A DNA stretch of 64,000 nucleotides from Melampsora larici-populina 98AG31. Taxonomy: Eukaryota; Basidiomycota; Pucciniomycetes; Pucciniales; Melampsoraceae. A model generated the notes under the pieces. It worked only from the letters and a program-made list of their open reading frames with translations. It did not search any database and was not told the DNA's origin. This document shows, piece by piece, positions 47,186 to 58,500 of this stretch. A program made the position numbers and the translations under genes. The stretch spans positions 554,365 to 618,364 of the forward strand of contig NW_006768817.1 of NCBI RefSeq assembly GCF_000204055.1, given 5' to 3'. Numbering within the stretch: position 1 is the first letter of the stretch; the number at the start of each line of letters is the position of its first letter.

Positions 47186-50100
47186 ATGAAGAAAAGCAAA
47201 TTAAAAGTAAAAAACCAAATCAGACCATCTACTTCACCATCTATTCCAAATTGTTCTAGTTCGACTCATCGTCTTTCTTCTTCTGTTTCCTCTATTCATA
47301 TCACTACTAACAATCAACCTCCACCGATTCCTAGTACTACTACTCTGACTACTACTACCACTAACCAGAACTATCATCATCATTTAAAAGTTACATTTCA
47401 AACTATCAACTTTGACTTTTTATCGATTCTCAAATCGATCTCTAAATCTTCTTCTCATCAATCTCGTCATAAATTCAATCCACTCATTCAATTCTTATCT
47501 ACTTTATCATTAATCGATCGATCATCTTCTTCATCTCCATCGAAACCAAGTCAACTTATCAAACCACGTAAGTACTCCCATCCCATCATCTTCTCATTCT
47601 ACACTTTCTCATTCTCATTCTCTTGGCTTTCTTTTCTACAGTAGACACTCTATTAAACTTGATAGACTCTATTCAACCTCATCTCAAATCGAACATCGAT
47701 CGATCCCTCATCAAAGCTATCGGTGATTTACTTTATTCTTTACAAATCATTTGTTATTCAAATCTATCTCAATCTCACTTTCATCTAGTCAACCTTTGGA
47801 AACAAATTCATCATCATTCTTCACATATCATTCAACTTGTTGAAGAAATCAATCTATTACAACCAAAGATGTTACATCCTTATCAACAAATCCCTAATCG
47901 TCCTACTACCTTTGATGAAAAATATCAAGGTGATTTGGATAACATCTTATCGGCTATCGATCGACTCTATACTAATTCACCTCAGCTATCTAATCAAAGA
48001 GCTCAACTTAAACTTCCAAGTAAAGATTTGCTCTCACTTGATTTGGTGATCTCTTCAATCGAACGTACAGCCGCTCGTAGATTAGACACTCAAAGAGCTT
48101 CACTTCCTACCTTGGTATCACAAGGTGTGGCTGCCATGGGATGGTGTGTCGAATCACGTTCTTCAACCTTGGAAGAAGAAGGTCCAGCCGAACTCGAATT
48201 ACTCGATAGGTTGGAAAGAGCGGGCAGTCGTCGATATACCAATCAATGTTCTCCAATCCCACCTATCGAGCAACAACCTTCGTTGATGACACTCTACACT
48301 CAATCTATGCGTGAAAATGACGCTATGGAAGCTATTCTCAGCAAAACAGGTGAAGGCAGAATGTCTAATCAAGATGCGCTCTTGAGAAAGAATCGATTAT
48401 CGATTCCAATCAGTCTAGCCACCTCTACTTTAACACGTTCTGGTGTAGAGCTTGACACGGCTACTATACATGATGATGATATGACGAGTGATAAGATTGG
48501 ATTATTACAAGGAGGTCAATTCCCTGCTCCAACTCCAACTCATCGATCTCAATCCATGCCTAACATCTTTAAAAAGAACAAGACCCATACAACACCTCCT
48601 CAGAAACGTAGTTTGTTTGGAAAGAAGTCATCTAACCCACCTAACTCTACCTCTTCTAATCCTCGAGATTCAGCAGAAGACCCGTTTCGGATGCCCTCTC
48701 TGATCGATTATCCATTAGCGAATTTCTTGAACGATATCTCCAATCAGGATCTTGATACTTCTAACGATCATGTCACAAGCCCCGGTAAGCTTTCTTTGAA
48801 TCTTCCTTTCCTTTTCGTTAGGTGACTTGTCCCATGATCCATCAACTGACCTTGGCCTACTATCTGGAGATGTACAGCAGGAGGATCTCATGATCGAGAA
48901 ACCGGATCAAATTCGTTGGGCAACCGAAGTAGCTCTAAGAATCGGGACCACGAACGTTTGGCTATGGCGACATGATGGGAGGATGATTTTGAATGAGAGT
49001 ATTGAATATCGACTTGATGGATCTGATTTTATTGAATTTACCGTTAAAGAAGTGCATTTTCCAGATGAAGTGTTTAGAGTTTTGTTACCTGTTAAGATTA
49101 AAGCCGAAAAAGAACGAAAGGAAGGATTGATTGTGTTTTGGAATGAAGTAGAAGATTTGAATAAAGAGAGTGAGATGGAGAGAGTTAAAGAAGAATTTTA
49201 TGGAGTTCAAGATTGGAATCGAAACAAACCAGATCGGATTGATTGTAGAAGGTGTGGAAATGGATTGAAAGAGGATTTAAAGAAGATTGAAAAATATTTA
49301 GGTTTACCTTCTGAGGGGTGGGAAGATTTTGTGGAGTATTGGATTTGTCATGAGACGGATGATCATGGAGGGTATTTTGATGGAAAGAAGAAGAAAGGAG
49401 ATTGGAAACGAGATGTGAGGGAGAATGAAGGATTTGTAGGCGATAAGTTTGTAGAGTTGAAGGAAGATTTAAGAGAAGCCCAAGGAGGAGGAAGAGGAGG
49501 CTTGGGATGGAAAGTGAAGGAACAGGTGTGTTTGTGTAAATTTAATTTGGTTGTCTCGTCTGTTTTTTATTGGATTATTAGATTCTTTTCAATTTTATTT
49601 TGTGTTGTTCAAAAGCAAAAGAAATCAAATGAACCTCATTATCCTTCAAGTTTGTATCGGATTCAAGCAATCGACGCAATCATTCTCGATTCCTATAATT
49701 TTTCATGTTCATATCTTGATTGGATTTATCATAAAGGAACTCGAACCTCTCTCATCTATCCATCCCCCAAAGGGTTCTTTTTTTCTTCTTTCATTTCATT
49801 TTATTTTATCTCTTCTTCTTATCTCTCTCTCTCGTTTTCTCTTTCTCTTCCTTCCCATCCTCTATTCTCTTTTGTCATTTATCGATTTCTTTTTCTTTGT
49901 TTTAAATATTCAGGGCAACAGATACTTAACTTCATTTGTTTTTTGCAAGAATGTTTTATTTTATCTTGGAAGATTTGACCAGTCCTGTTCCACAGAGAGA
50001 GTTCAAGCGAAAGAGGAAGACTTGACAAAAGAGAGAGACGCAAGCAAGGAGAATCCCTTTTTTGGTTTCAATTGAGTGTAGTTTGACTGATACAATGATC

Positions 50101-50999
50101 CCAGCATGACTTTTTTTCATTTTTTCCACTATTCATTTCCTCGAGAACAACCTTTGATTGATAAAAATTTAAATCATCATCAGGGTATGATTGAGAATAC
50201 ATTTTTATCATACATTTTATTTTATAGGTTTTTTTGATTCTTTCAATTTAGTACCTACCTGTTTATCATGATACTGATGTTTGACATTTGATTTTAATTG
50301 TTTTCCAAAAAAACAGAAACAAGTTGAAAATGAAAATCAAGATTGGAATCGAATCGAATGTAAAAACTGTGAAGAGAATTTAGGTATCATCAATCCAAAG
50401 ACTAATACGATTAAATTTAATAAATTTGCTATTGAACCTAAACCATGGAAAGAATTATTTGATTGGATATCGATTTTAAGAGATGAGATCTTTAGATTAA
50501 AAGAAACGAATGGATCTAGTCGGTTTGTGGTTAAATCTGATGATCATGATCAATCGGGGATTTCATTTGGTGTAAGTCTTTTTTTTTGTTGATTTGTTGG
50601 ATTGGAAGGTTTGGGATTGATGTTATTGGGGATTTTTTTTTTGCGTTAGATTTGGGTGTTTAATCCGGTGGTCTTGGTTTCGAATTATTTAATGGATTCA
50701 ATAACTGGGAAAGAAAGTAAATCGTTGAAAGTTATGAAAGTTTTTTATCAGATTGATCAAGATTTTAAACTTAATCAGTTAAGCCTTTTCCTTCCCTTCC
50801 AAAAAAAACTCAATCCCTTATTAACATTTTTTGGGATTTTGGGGGGGAATTTTGGTATAGATGGAATGAAGATGAAGAAATCGTTTTACCTGCTTGGGGA
50901 ATTGGGTTGGTTTTGAAAAAGTTGATGGAATGGAATGGGTTTGAAGGATTGGATGAACGGTACAAGGTTTTTAATCAATTTAAAATTGGATATTTATAA
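47186..50999 (+). CDS. HECT_2/UBE3D-like protein with unrelated N-terminal half
   Basis: Proposed exons 47186-47567, 47642-48784, 48822-49525, 50317-50571, 50650-50777 and 50861-50999 (2751 nt, 916 residues), in phase throughout. Exons 1-2 (about 1-508) give a Ser/Thr-rich start, a helical region (LLNLIDSIQPHLKSN.., LVEEINLLQPK..), then a low-complexity tail; no family recognised. Exons 3-6 resemble the UBE3D/HECT_2 group of E2-binding ubiquitin ligases. They show two Cys pairs in similar settings (DWNRNKPDRIDCRRCG and DWNRIECKNCEENLG), the motif LPSEGWEDFVEYWICHE with a third Cys, and the C-terminal EIVLPAWGIGLVLKKL. The join at 48784/48822 uses a 37-nt intron, very short, so these may be two genes: the first ending at 48825, the second starting at the ATG in LMIEKPDQ (about 48891). 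The fourth intron (49526-50316) is long for this window and could hide an exon. Confidence 0.65.
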
Positions 51000-51171
51000 A
51001 AATATTTGAATGTTTATGGTTTTATTCTACTTGGATTGAAAGAGAATTGAAGTTGAAGTTGTCGTGAGATTGGATGGTTCCCTCGTAAGAGCATGAGCAG
51101 CGGGGCTTGTGAAATTGGCCCACTTGGGTGTGTTTGTTCAACTCTGCCACCAAATGTGAGGGCCTACTATG

Positions 51172-51838
51172 TAAGAAGACCAAGATGAGAAGAATGATAG
51201 GATGTTAAGTTTCGTATTGTTGAATGTTACAAAGATGATAGAGTAAGCAATGGAGAAAAACTTCTATCAAATATTGACCTTATGTTTGCCCCTACAAAGC
51301 CAATTACATTCTAAATCCAATCCTTGAGACAATCTCGCACAATTAAGCATTCTCTTTTGAAAGAAATATCACTAGCAAATCATGCTTTGGCATTGAAAGC
51401 ATTTCAGCTCTTAACATGTAACTCCTGATGCACAGTTCTTGAGTACTCCCCCATCACTGCACTTTGGTGTGCCGCTGGAACACAAAGGCTTGCCTTTGGT
51501 TCAGTAAGAAGACCAAGATGAGAAGATTGATAGGATGTTAAGTTTTGTATTGTGGATGTTGGAAAGATGACAGAAAGAGGAATACAAGTAATGAACTATA
51601 ACTAGTAGTAGATGATTTGTTGAGCTCAAAGAAAATAATAAGGTATATCATTCCAATCTTGAGCAAAAAGTTTTGATGAAATCATCAACTTATGTTTGCC
51701 ACTCACTGTAAAGCCAATTATTGTATTCTTAATCCAATGCTTGCGGTGAAAAACATGGATTATTGAGCATTCTGTTTTGAAAGACATATCACTAGAAAAC
51801 CACTTTGGCATTGAAAGGATTCCAGCTTACAGCTCTTA
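51172..51838. repeat. Tandem duplication, unit about 330 bp
   Basis: Unit 1 (51172-51503) and unit 2 (51504-51838 continuing at 52571 after an insertion) start with gtaagaagaccaagatgaga and run in parallel with modest divergence. The unit contains the last roughly 30 codons (minus strand) of the small Cys-rich protein gene plus about 240 bp of its 3' flank. In unit 1 the coding remnant (51411-51500) still reads CSSGTPKCSDGGVLKNCASG and ends at the same stop. Confidence 0.85.
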
Positions 51839-52570
51839 GAGCACCCACTTATATGGTGGGCGTGTTTTATCGTAAATTTTGTGGTCCCGACCGCAAAATT
51901 TAATCATGCGTGTAACAACTAAATCAGTTACCGCATGAAATTCACTATGGAGTGATTTACTGTGTGAGTTACCAATGATAAATCACCTTGAATCAAGTGA
52001 TCCCACAGTGGCAAAATCACAACTTGAAAGATTGTATCTATTTCAAATAATACATCCAAAAAAAAACATCTCGATATCTACTTCAATGAAACGAGCAATC
52101 AATGCTCTTTTGAAGTCTTCAAATGACGATGAAGAGCAACAAGAATATGAGCAAATAGCCTTTGACTTCCTCTTTGACGAGTCTCCTTCAACCTCCCCAG
52201 ACTTGTATCGAGACCGTGTCGGACACGGTGAACAACTGTACAACCATACTTTGCACCTAATGCCACATACAAATCAAAGTCTGTTTGTTGATTTTGAATG
52301 AGCAAATCAAGTGTGAGATGTCAAAGTGGTGATGAATCAATGAAGTGTGGGATTTGCAAAGTCACAAAAAAAAGTGACGGTTGAGATTTGAAGCATCAAA
52401 TCTTAAGATAAATCATGAATCAAGCTTGTGTAAAGTTAGACAAGCTTGATTCATGATTTGATGCAGTCGTAGGGACCACATGTCTAAGACAGGTCCATAG
52501 TGGACCTGTATAAGTTTTAGCGGTAAACTTACGATAAAACCGCTGTTTACCGCACCCATAGTGGGTGCTC
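51839..52570. mobile_element. 732-bp non-autonomous PIF/Harbinger-type element
   Basis: The ends begin GAGCACCCACT and form inverted repeats of about 45 bp with small gaps (both arms contain TTTTATCGTAA). A TTA stands at each border (51836-51838 and 52571-52573), the 3-bp target duplication typical of PIF/Harbinger. The sister repeat at 51172-51503 has the same site empty (cagctcttaacatg near 51412), which proves the borders. Inside is a plus frame of about 108 residues (51975-52301, MKRAINALLKSS, EEQQEYEQIAFDFLFDESPS) that may be a scrap of a transposase N-terminus; no catalytic domain is present. Confidence 0.9.
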
Positions 52571-52780
52571 TTAACATGTAACTCCTGATGCACAGTTCTT
52601 GAGTACTCCACCATTGCTGCACTTTGGTGTGCCGCTTGAACACCAAGGCTTGCCTTTGGTACATTGTGCAGCAACTTTTCCACACTTGGGTATCTTAGTA
52701 CTATTATTTATTATTTTTTTGGGTGGACGGCTTCCTTTGGCAATGGGTGTGATGATTGCAATGAGGCCAAAAAAGACCAT
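52571..52780 (-). CDS. Small secreted cysteine-rich protein (candidate effector-like)
   Basis: A single open frame of 69 residues on the minus strand. The signal peptide covers about residues 1-16 (MVFFGLIAIITPIAKG), then a basic stretch (SRPPKKI), then six Cys in the last 38 residues in the order KCGKVAAQCTKGKPWC, TPKCSNG, KNCASGVTC, enough for three disulfides. The stop codon TAA is itself the TTA target site of the Harbinger-type element, so translation is unchanged by the insertion but the 3' untranslated region is displaced. The frame continues a few codons upstream of the ATG (QQYLKLL) to a possible CTGTAG acceptor, so a short 5' exon may exist. Partial 3' copies lie at 51411-51500. Rust fungi secrete many such proteins, but I know no family for this one. 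Confidence 0.6.
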   Translation of the reverse strand: MVFFGLIAIITPIAKGSRPPKKIINNSTKIPKCGKVAAQCTKGKPWCSSGTPKCSNGGVLKNCASGVTC

Positions 52781-52996
52781 AAGGAGTTTGAGATACTGTT
52801 GAGAGATCTACAGCCCAAAAAAAACATGAAAACTTCATGTTAACATTTTCACATCACCAAGAAATTATTTTCTGTCACTTCAAAAACTGACCATATTATT
52901 ATGTTTTGGATTTGATAAGGTCTGTTCTGAGGATACTAGTTCAAGTGATGATCTTTTTTGTGAGGAAACAAAAGGGTTTCAGAAGGAACAAGTAGG

Positions 52997-53600
52997 TCAG
53001 GTAAGTAATTGAGTGTAAGAAGTGAAAAGACAAGGGACTAATGACAAAATGTAGGTGTAGGTTTTGATAAGATGAACAAGCTCCAGCCTCAGTTGAGTTA
53101 AAGCAATATCAGATGATGATTGATGATCACAGAGCGTTTGAGCTTCAAACAGACCCCTTTTATAGGCAAATGTAAGAGCTTCAGAGACGGTGGGTGAATC
53201 CTCATACTCATCTCTGTAGTGACCAGGCTTCCAACTTACTTTGGTCACACTGGGAGACAGAGACTTACCCTCTTAATGACTTGTGGGGACGGTTGCATGT
53301 TTTCATACTCATGAGAGCCCGCATTGGGAGTTGATAGACATGCATCGAGGGGATTAAAGTTGCTCGGCTCGGATCGTTCTTGAATATTTAACGACCCAGT
53401 CGGCCTTGTTGTCTTCATGATGTATGTATGTAAGTGCTGATGACAAGCAACTGTTCAACATGGGGAGTTTGTTGCATAGACGCTTGACTGAGGAGCATGC
53501 TTCATTTCCGCAATCACAAAGGCTATCAGTCTGGGGTGGTAGTCTTGGAGCAATTCTCCTGGTAACCTCACTATGAACTATGTGTAAAATCAATTCTGTT
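52997..53600 (-). pseudogene. Unidentified gene or decayed gene
   Basis: Three minus-strand stretches look protein-coding but do not join cleanly: CDCGNEACSSVKRLCNK with following residues (53400-53530); NPLDACLSTPNAGSHEYENM (53270-53365), ending near a GTAAGT; and SWKPGHYRDEYEDSPTVSEA, TFAYKRGLFEAQTLCDHQ (53030-53235). The second and third are one base out of frame at about 53245, and I see no intron of reasonable length that would fix it. It may be upstream exons of the Cys-rich gene's transcript, or a separate broken gene. Family unknown. Confidence 0.35.
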
Positions 53601-53640
53601 AGAAATCAAAAACCTTTAGGCATATGTATCAAGAAGCTTA

Positions 53641-54022
53641 GGGCCCGTTCGGCTGGAACCCAAAAACAGTTTTTGGTCAAAAATACCACCAAAGCCAAAA
53701 ACCGTTTTTGGTAAGCTAAGGTCAAAACAGTTTTTGAGTTTTGTCAAAAACACCAGCGTTTGGGAACTTCATGTGATCAAAAACAAAAACGGTTTTTGAT
53801 CAAAAACTCTTTGATTTTGAAAAACAGCCTCAAGGCTGTTTTTCAGGCCAAGAAAAGTATTTGCCCCTCTATTGTGATTTTTTGATGACCTTTTTGGTTG
53901 GTTGTTTGGTACATAATTCTAGAAACTGAATTTCACATTTTTCAATCTACCCCTTGAAAAAGGGGCAGATTGAAAAAGTGTTTTTGTGTCACAATTTTTG
54001 GCTAAACCAGCCAAATGGGCCC
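53641..54022. mobile_element. 382-bp PIF/Harbinger-like MITE (GGGCCC ends)
   Basis: The left end GGGCCCGTTCGGCTGG and the right end (reverse complement GGGCCCATTTGGCTGG) are inverted repeats with two differences in 16. TTA flanks both sides (53638-53640 and 54023-54025). Inside, several smaller palindromes occur (aaaacggtttttgatcaaaaac; ccccttgaaaaagggg). GGGCCCGTT ends with a 3-bp TTA duplication are typical of Tourist-like MITEs. No coding capacity. Confidence 0.85.
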
Positions 54023-54099
54023 TTATTTGTCTTATTCCAATTTATTTATTTTCACTTGTCCTTTTTTGAACTTTGTCTTGAAGAGTTTAATTTCTGGCC

Positions 54100-54790
54100 T
54101 TGGAGAATTGTCTGCAGTCAAAGGAAGTAATGATTAGTATCTTGTTTTCTGCACTGCCACACATCTTGCACAATGGAGAGTTTGCGAGTTTTCTCCTGTA
54201 AAGGCAATCACTGGGAGGTCTGAAAGCTGGTCTAAGTTATGCAATGATGGCCGTGCTGCCTTTTTCAAGATCTTTTTTGGTTTAGTTGTGAAATGTGTTT
54301 TTGCCCAGCTTGAATGTGAAACATTTTGGGTCAAAGATTTCTTTTGTACAATCTCTTTTATTTCAAACCTTTGCAAACTTATCAAGAGACATGAACCAGA
54401 AATTAGTCATACAAACAAAATCCTCAATGACTTACCATCTGAAGACAGACAGTCAATCGGAAATCACCAATAGATCAGTAGAGCAATTTCTGTTGCACTT
54501 CACTGCTTATAAACAAGATGATTGGGTGAACCTGTTACCAATGATTAAATATTGCCATTCAGGGCAAACTATGGATTTAATCTAAGTGTTTCAGGAAGCC
54601 TGGTCCAAGATCAATATTTCCCAGAAGTCAAAGAAAGATTTAATCAATTGAATCATATTCATGAGGAAGTCACGGAAGAAATGAAAGAAGTTCAAGACAC
54701 CATGAGTGGAAGTTACAACAGGAAACTGCCAGCATCAAACAGGTTCCCAGATGACAACATGAGTCTTAGAAACCACATTCCCCTTCTGTT
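54100..54790 (+). pseudogene. Remnant of Ty3/gypsy integrase
   Basis: Plus-strand frames, broken by at least two shifts, carry integrase-core pieces: TYHLKTDSQSEITNRSVEQF and LHFTAYKQDDWVNLLPMIKY, followed in the next frame by PFRANYGFNLS and EEVTEEMKEVQDTMSGSYNR. These correspond to the H-P-Q-T-D-G-Q-T-E and Y-R-Q-D-D-W blocks and the following linker. The catalytic Glu context is kept (SEIT), but the frame is lost and the rest of pol is absent. Opposite in strand to the chromovirus end at 37.4 kb, so it is a separate insertion. Confidence 0.75.
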
Positions 54791-54829
54791 CCTTTTAAAC
54801 AGTTTCATGAATATTCTCCAATGAGCCAT

Positions 54830-55560
54830 TGTGATATATGTAGTCAATTTTATCAAGTTTGGAATGCTTGTCTCAATCTGAACAAAGTGACAGAATGTTT
54901 CACATGTGATTTGCTTGTCCAGATCAGTATATAACTGAGCAGAGCTGTATTTAGCTCATAGCTAAGAATTTCCTCAACTGTTTGCATGTATGTGGCATAT
55001 GCTTCATGGCTCAGATGCGCAGTGCTATGACCCATTTTACTCCCAATCATGTTCTTATCCTACAACTTGCTCTCACCAAGGAGGATATTTAATGCTGGCA
55101 GTGAGAAGGTCCAAGCTTTTCCACAGTGCAGGAGGTTGGACTGGAAGCAGCACCACCGGTGCTCCGCTATATCAACAAAAATCACAAGCGGAGCAATTTG
55201 GCACTATGAAGAAATTTCAGGCTCAAAAGTGCCTAAGGGCGCGGTTGGGACGTGTTTTTTTCCTCAAGCCTTTTTCATTACAGATGTATCATATTGGACG
55301 GCAGAGTGAGGATACAAGAAACCAACAAAGTTAAAAAACAAAAGCACACGCAAATATTGACAAAGAAAGAAAAATAAAAGAAACTTGGAAATAAGAGATT
55401 GTTTTATAGTTGTTTGAACCCTTTATTGGATTGTAAATGGTAATAAAAATCAGAGGGGGGATTTGACAAAAGGAGACAGAACAAAACTCAAACACAGGCT
55501 CAAATATTGACAAAGAAAGAATGACAAAAGAAAAATGAAGTTGTAGAATCAAGCCTTTTT
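54830..55560. other. Gap without gene
   Basis: Short frames only. A GC-richer block at 55100-55250 contains a small palindrome (gcaccaccggtgc). 55330-55550 carries two near-copies of a segment of about 40 bp (caaatattgacaaagaaagaa) at about 55350 and 55500. Confidence 0.45.
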
Positions 55561-55564
55561 TTGT

Positions 55565-58500
55565 TAAGATGCACTACTTCTTGGCCTTTGACATCTGTGC
55601 TTGAAAGGCTTGAACATAGGCCCAAGCATTAGTGTGTTTACCTGATAATGCAATACCCCCCTTCAACCATTCACGCACACTGACAAGCTTGCTGATAATT
55701 TTTGCCGTTAAGGAAGCGCAACTGGGGACCACAATGTTGACTGCCAAAGAAAAGGTCCTCTTGCATGGGCAAGAGGTACCTGATACTGCAAGCTAATCAC
55801 AAGTGGTGCTTGCAAGGACTGGAAATTCCTTCTGATGCTCCTATAGGTTGCAAAACAAATCATCAGCAACGAGATTGAGTGGATAATAGAGTGAGAATGA
55901 ATGTAAAAGCTCACATTCCACCAATTGATCTCACTCTGGCCTGGTTGCATCAAATGAGCGCCATCTATGTACTCTTCATATTCATCCTTGCATTGATTGG
56001 CTGCTGACTGAGACGTGACTTGGGCAGTAGCAACATCAAAAGTGGAAGAATGGTTGATAGGTGAGGCAGGAGAAGATGGTGGTTGAGAGAGGGGTTCAGC
56101 CAATTCCACAGGATCTGCCAGCCATTCACACAGGGCATCTTCAAAGGCATACCAAAAACCCATTTTGGCTTGTGGAGCCTTGTCTGGATAGTTCAGGTCA
56201 AAAAAATGTAGCCAAAATTTTGGATTAAGAATGGTTGATAAGACTACAACATCTGAGGCAGCTGCCTCAGATTGATACCCCTCAAGCTTCTTCTGCATGA
56301 CTTGAAGCATGTTCTTCAGGTCTGTGTCTTCACAGGAAGCTTCAAGCTTATTGAGGTCTAAGATGATTCACATGTATTCAGAAAGCAGAATGCAGCCAGT
56401 AGGCCCAGTTCCCTTCATTTGTTTGGTAGCGTAGAGAAATATCTGAGACAATATTGGCTTGGGCCAGCAAGAATATTCAAGAGAAAAGATGAAACAGTAA
56501 TGAAAACAATTAAAACCTACCTGCAGAATTCCAACCAAGGTTTTGATTGAATCCCATTCCTTGGGAGCGATACATAAACCTTGGAAGTATTGAACCTTTT
56601 GATCAGCAAGGAGTATTGCATTGACAACCTGCAAATAGACATAGAACAGTTGGTCAATGTGAGATAATGGAGGAAATGTTGAGGTGGATGTTGGAACTTA
56701 CATCATGTGCATCACTCAAACGCTTGAGGTAATCCACATCAATGTTCCAACAAATTCCCCATCCAGAGATGGGCAAGTGTCCCTTATAATCCATCTGCTT
56801 GGCCTTCGCCATGAACTCCTGGTGTCTTGCTGAGCTTTGTGTACATAAACCATTGAATTTCTTTGCCTAAATTAGAATAATATCAATGTCAACAACTTCT
56901 TGTTTGATTGGAAAAAATTGAAAGACTTACTTTACAAACTGCATGAGCAACATCAGAAAGATGAAATTCATCATCATCATCATCAGCTCCACAATCAGAA
57001 AGGTTGTCATCAAGGCCACTTTTGACTTTTCTTGCACCATCAATTGATTCATTCTTGTCTTGATCATCTTCAGAGGAATCAAAGTCAAGATCATCATTGC
57101 CATTGTTCAATGTAACAGTAGGGGTTGGTAAAGTCACTCCAGGTTGAGTTGTTGGCTTGATGTGCCCAAAACTCATTCCAAGAGATTTCAGTCCGGCTTT
57201 GACCACAAGACCAATCTTGTGGGTATAACACTTCACCTGATGAGTGCTTGAGTCCCAATCCACTGATTCATTAGCATCCCTGAACATAGAAGAGAGCTCA
57301 TGGTCCATAGTGTTGTTTGCACTACCCAAGTCTGTTGTTTGAGCTAACATGTGAAAGAAGTCATTGATGTTAGCTCAGATGGAAGGCAAGGATAATCAAA
57401 AATGAACAAAATAAAAAAGATAAAATGAAATAAACAAGAATGATAAGAATGACTTATCTTTGTATGTAGCTTGTTTGAGATCAAGAACCTTCCAACAGGT
57501 TGAGCAAGGAGTCGGCCGACATGATGCCAGGCAACCACCCTTGGTGGGGTGGTCCAAACATCATCAACAAGACCGAACTTGCTCTTATTTGCCTATAAAA
57601 AAAGATCCGAATCAGTCATAATCAGTATCACTATAAGAAAGTTTGAAGAAATGTAGATTGAAGACTCACCTTGATCATCTCAATGACAGAATAGGAGAGC
57701 TTGGTGTAAATCCCCTTGGCTGTCTCAGAAGCCCAAGTGGTGCCTCTGAGAGTGGCAGACTGATTTGATCACTTGAAAGCCGCTTGAAGGGGTGGATTGT
57801 TGAGTTGTGAACAAGGTAGAGCATGTCTAAGGAGCCAGATAACTAAAATGGTGTTGAGAAGATTGATGCTGAATGAAGACTGAGATAGGAAATAGTTGAG
57901 TGTGGCTTTGGAGTACTTGAACCACATTGTCTTGTTGCTGCTTCCAGGTGCAAGGCAGCTCATGACCCTCTCTGATTGCCAGGTGCTGTTTAAGGCATGC
58001 AGGTTGATCCTTGGCTCTGTATTGGTGAATGTAAAGGTTGTAATGGCTACACTTGCCTTGGGTAAAGTACTCACGGCAGTATTTAGACCTACACCTACAA
58101 GGATCATATCCTGTCTAGATGAGATATCAAAGTCAGTAAGTTTCCAATACTCATGTGTATTGGAAAAGAAGACATATAGATAGATATACACAGATAGAAA
58201 TACACATACCTTGCCTTTGACATGAACAGGTGGCTTGTAGTAGTCCAACAGTTTAGCAACACGGCCAAGGTGGGCATGTCTGACTGCTGGAGTGTCCTTG
58301 CCTTCATCTGCCAAGTCTTGGTGTACATCCACACCGGTGGGCACCTTGTAATCCTGCACAAGAAGTAGAATAGTCAACATTGGATTTGAGGAATCAGAGT
58401 TAGAAAAGGTGTGAGAAGTGAAAGGGAAATCAAGAGAAGGAGATGAAAGAAGATTCTTAAATCACTTACTTGAAGTACTGTGCTTCTTTTTTCTTTTTCA

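Noticed and set aside
49526..49978. Long hydrophobic extension of the UBE3D-like frame
   Set aside because: AT-rich intron read-through; the family sequence resumes after the acceptor at 50316.
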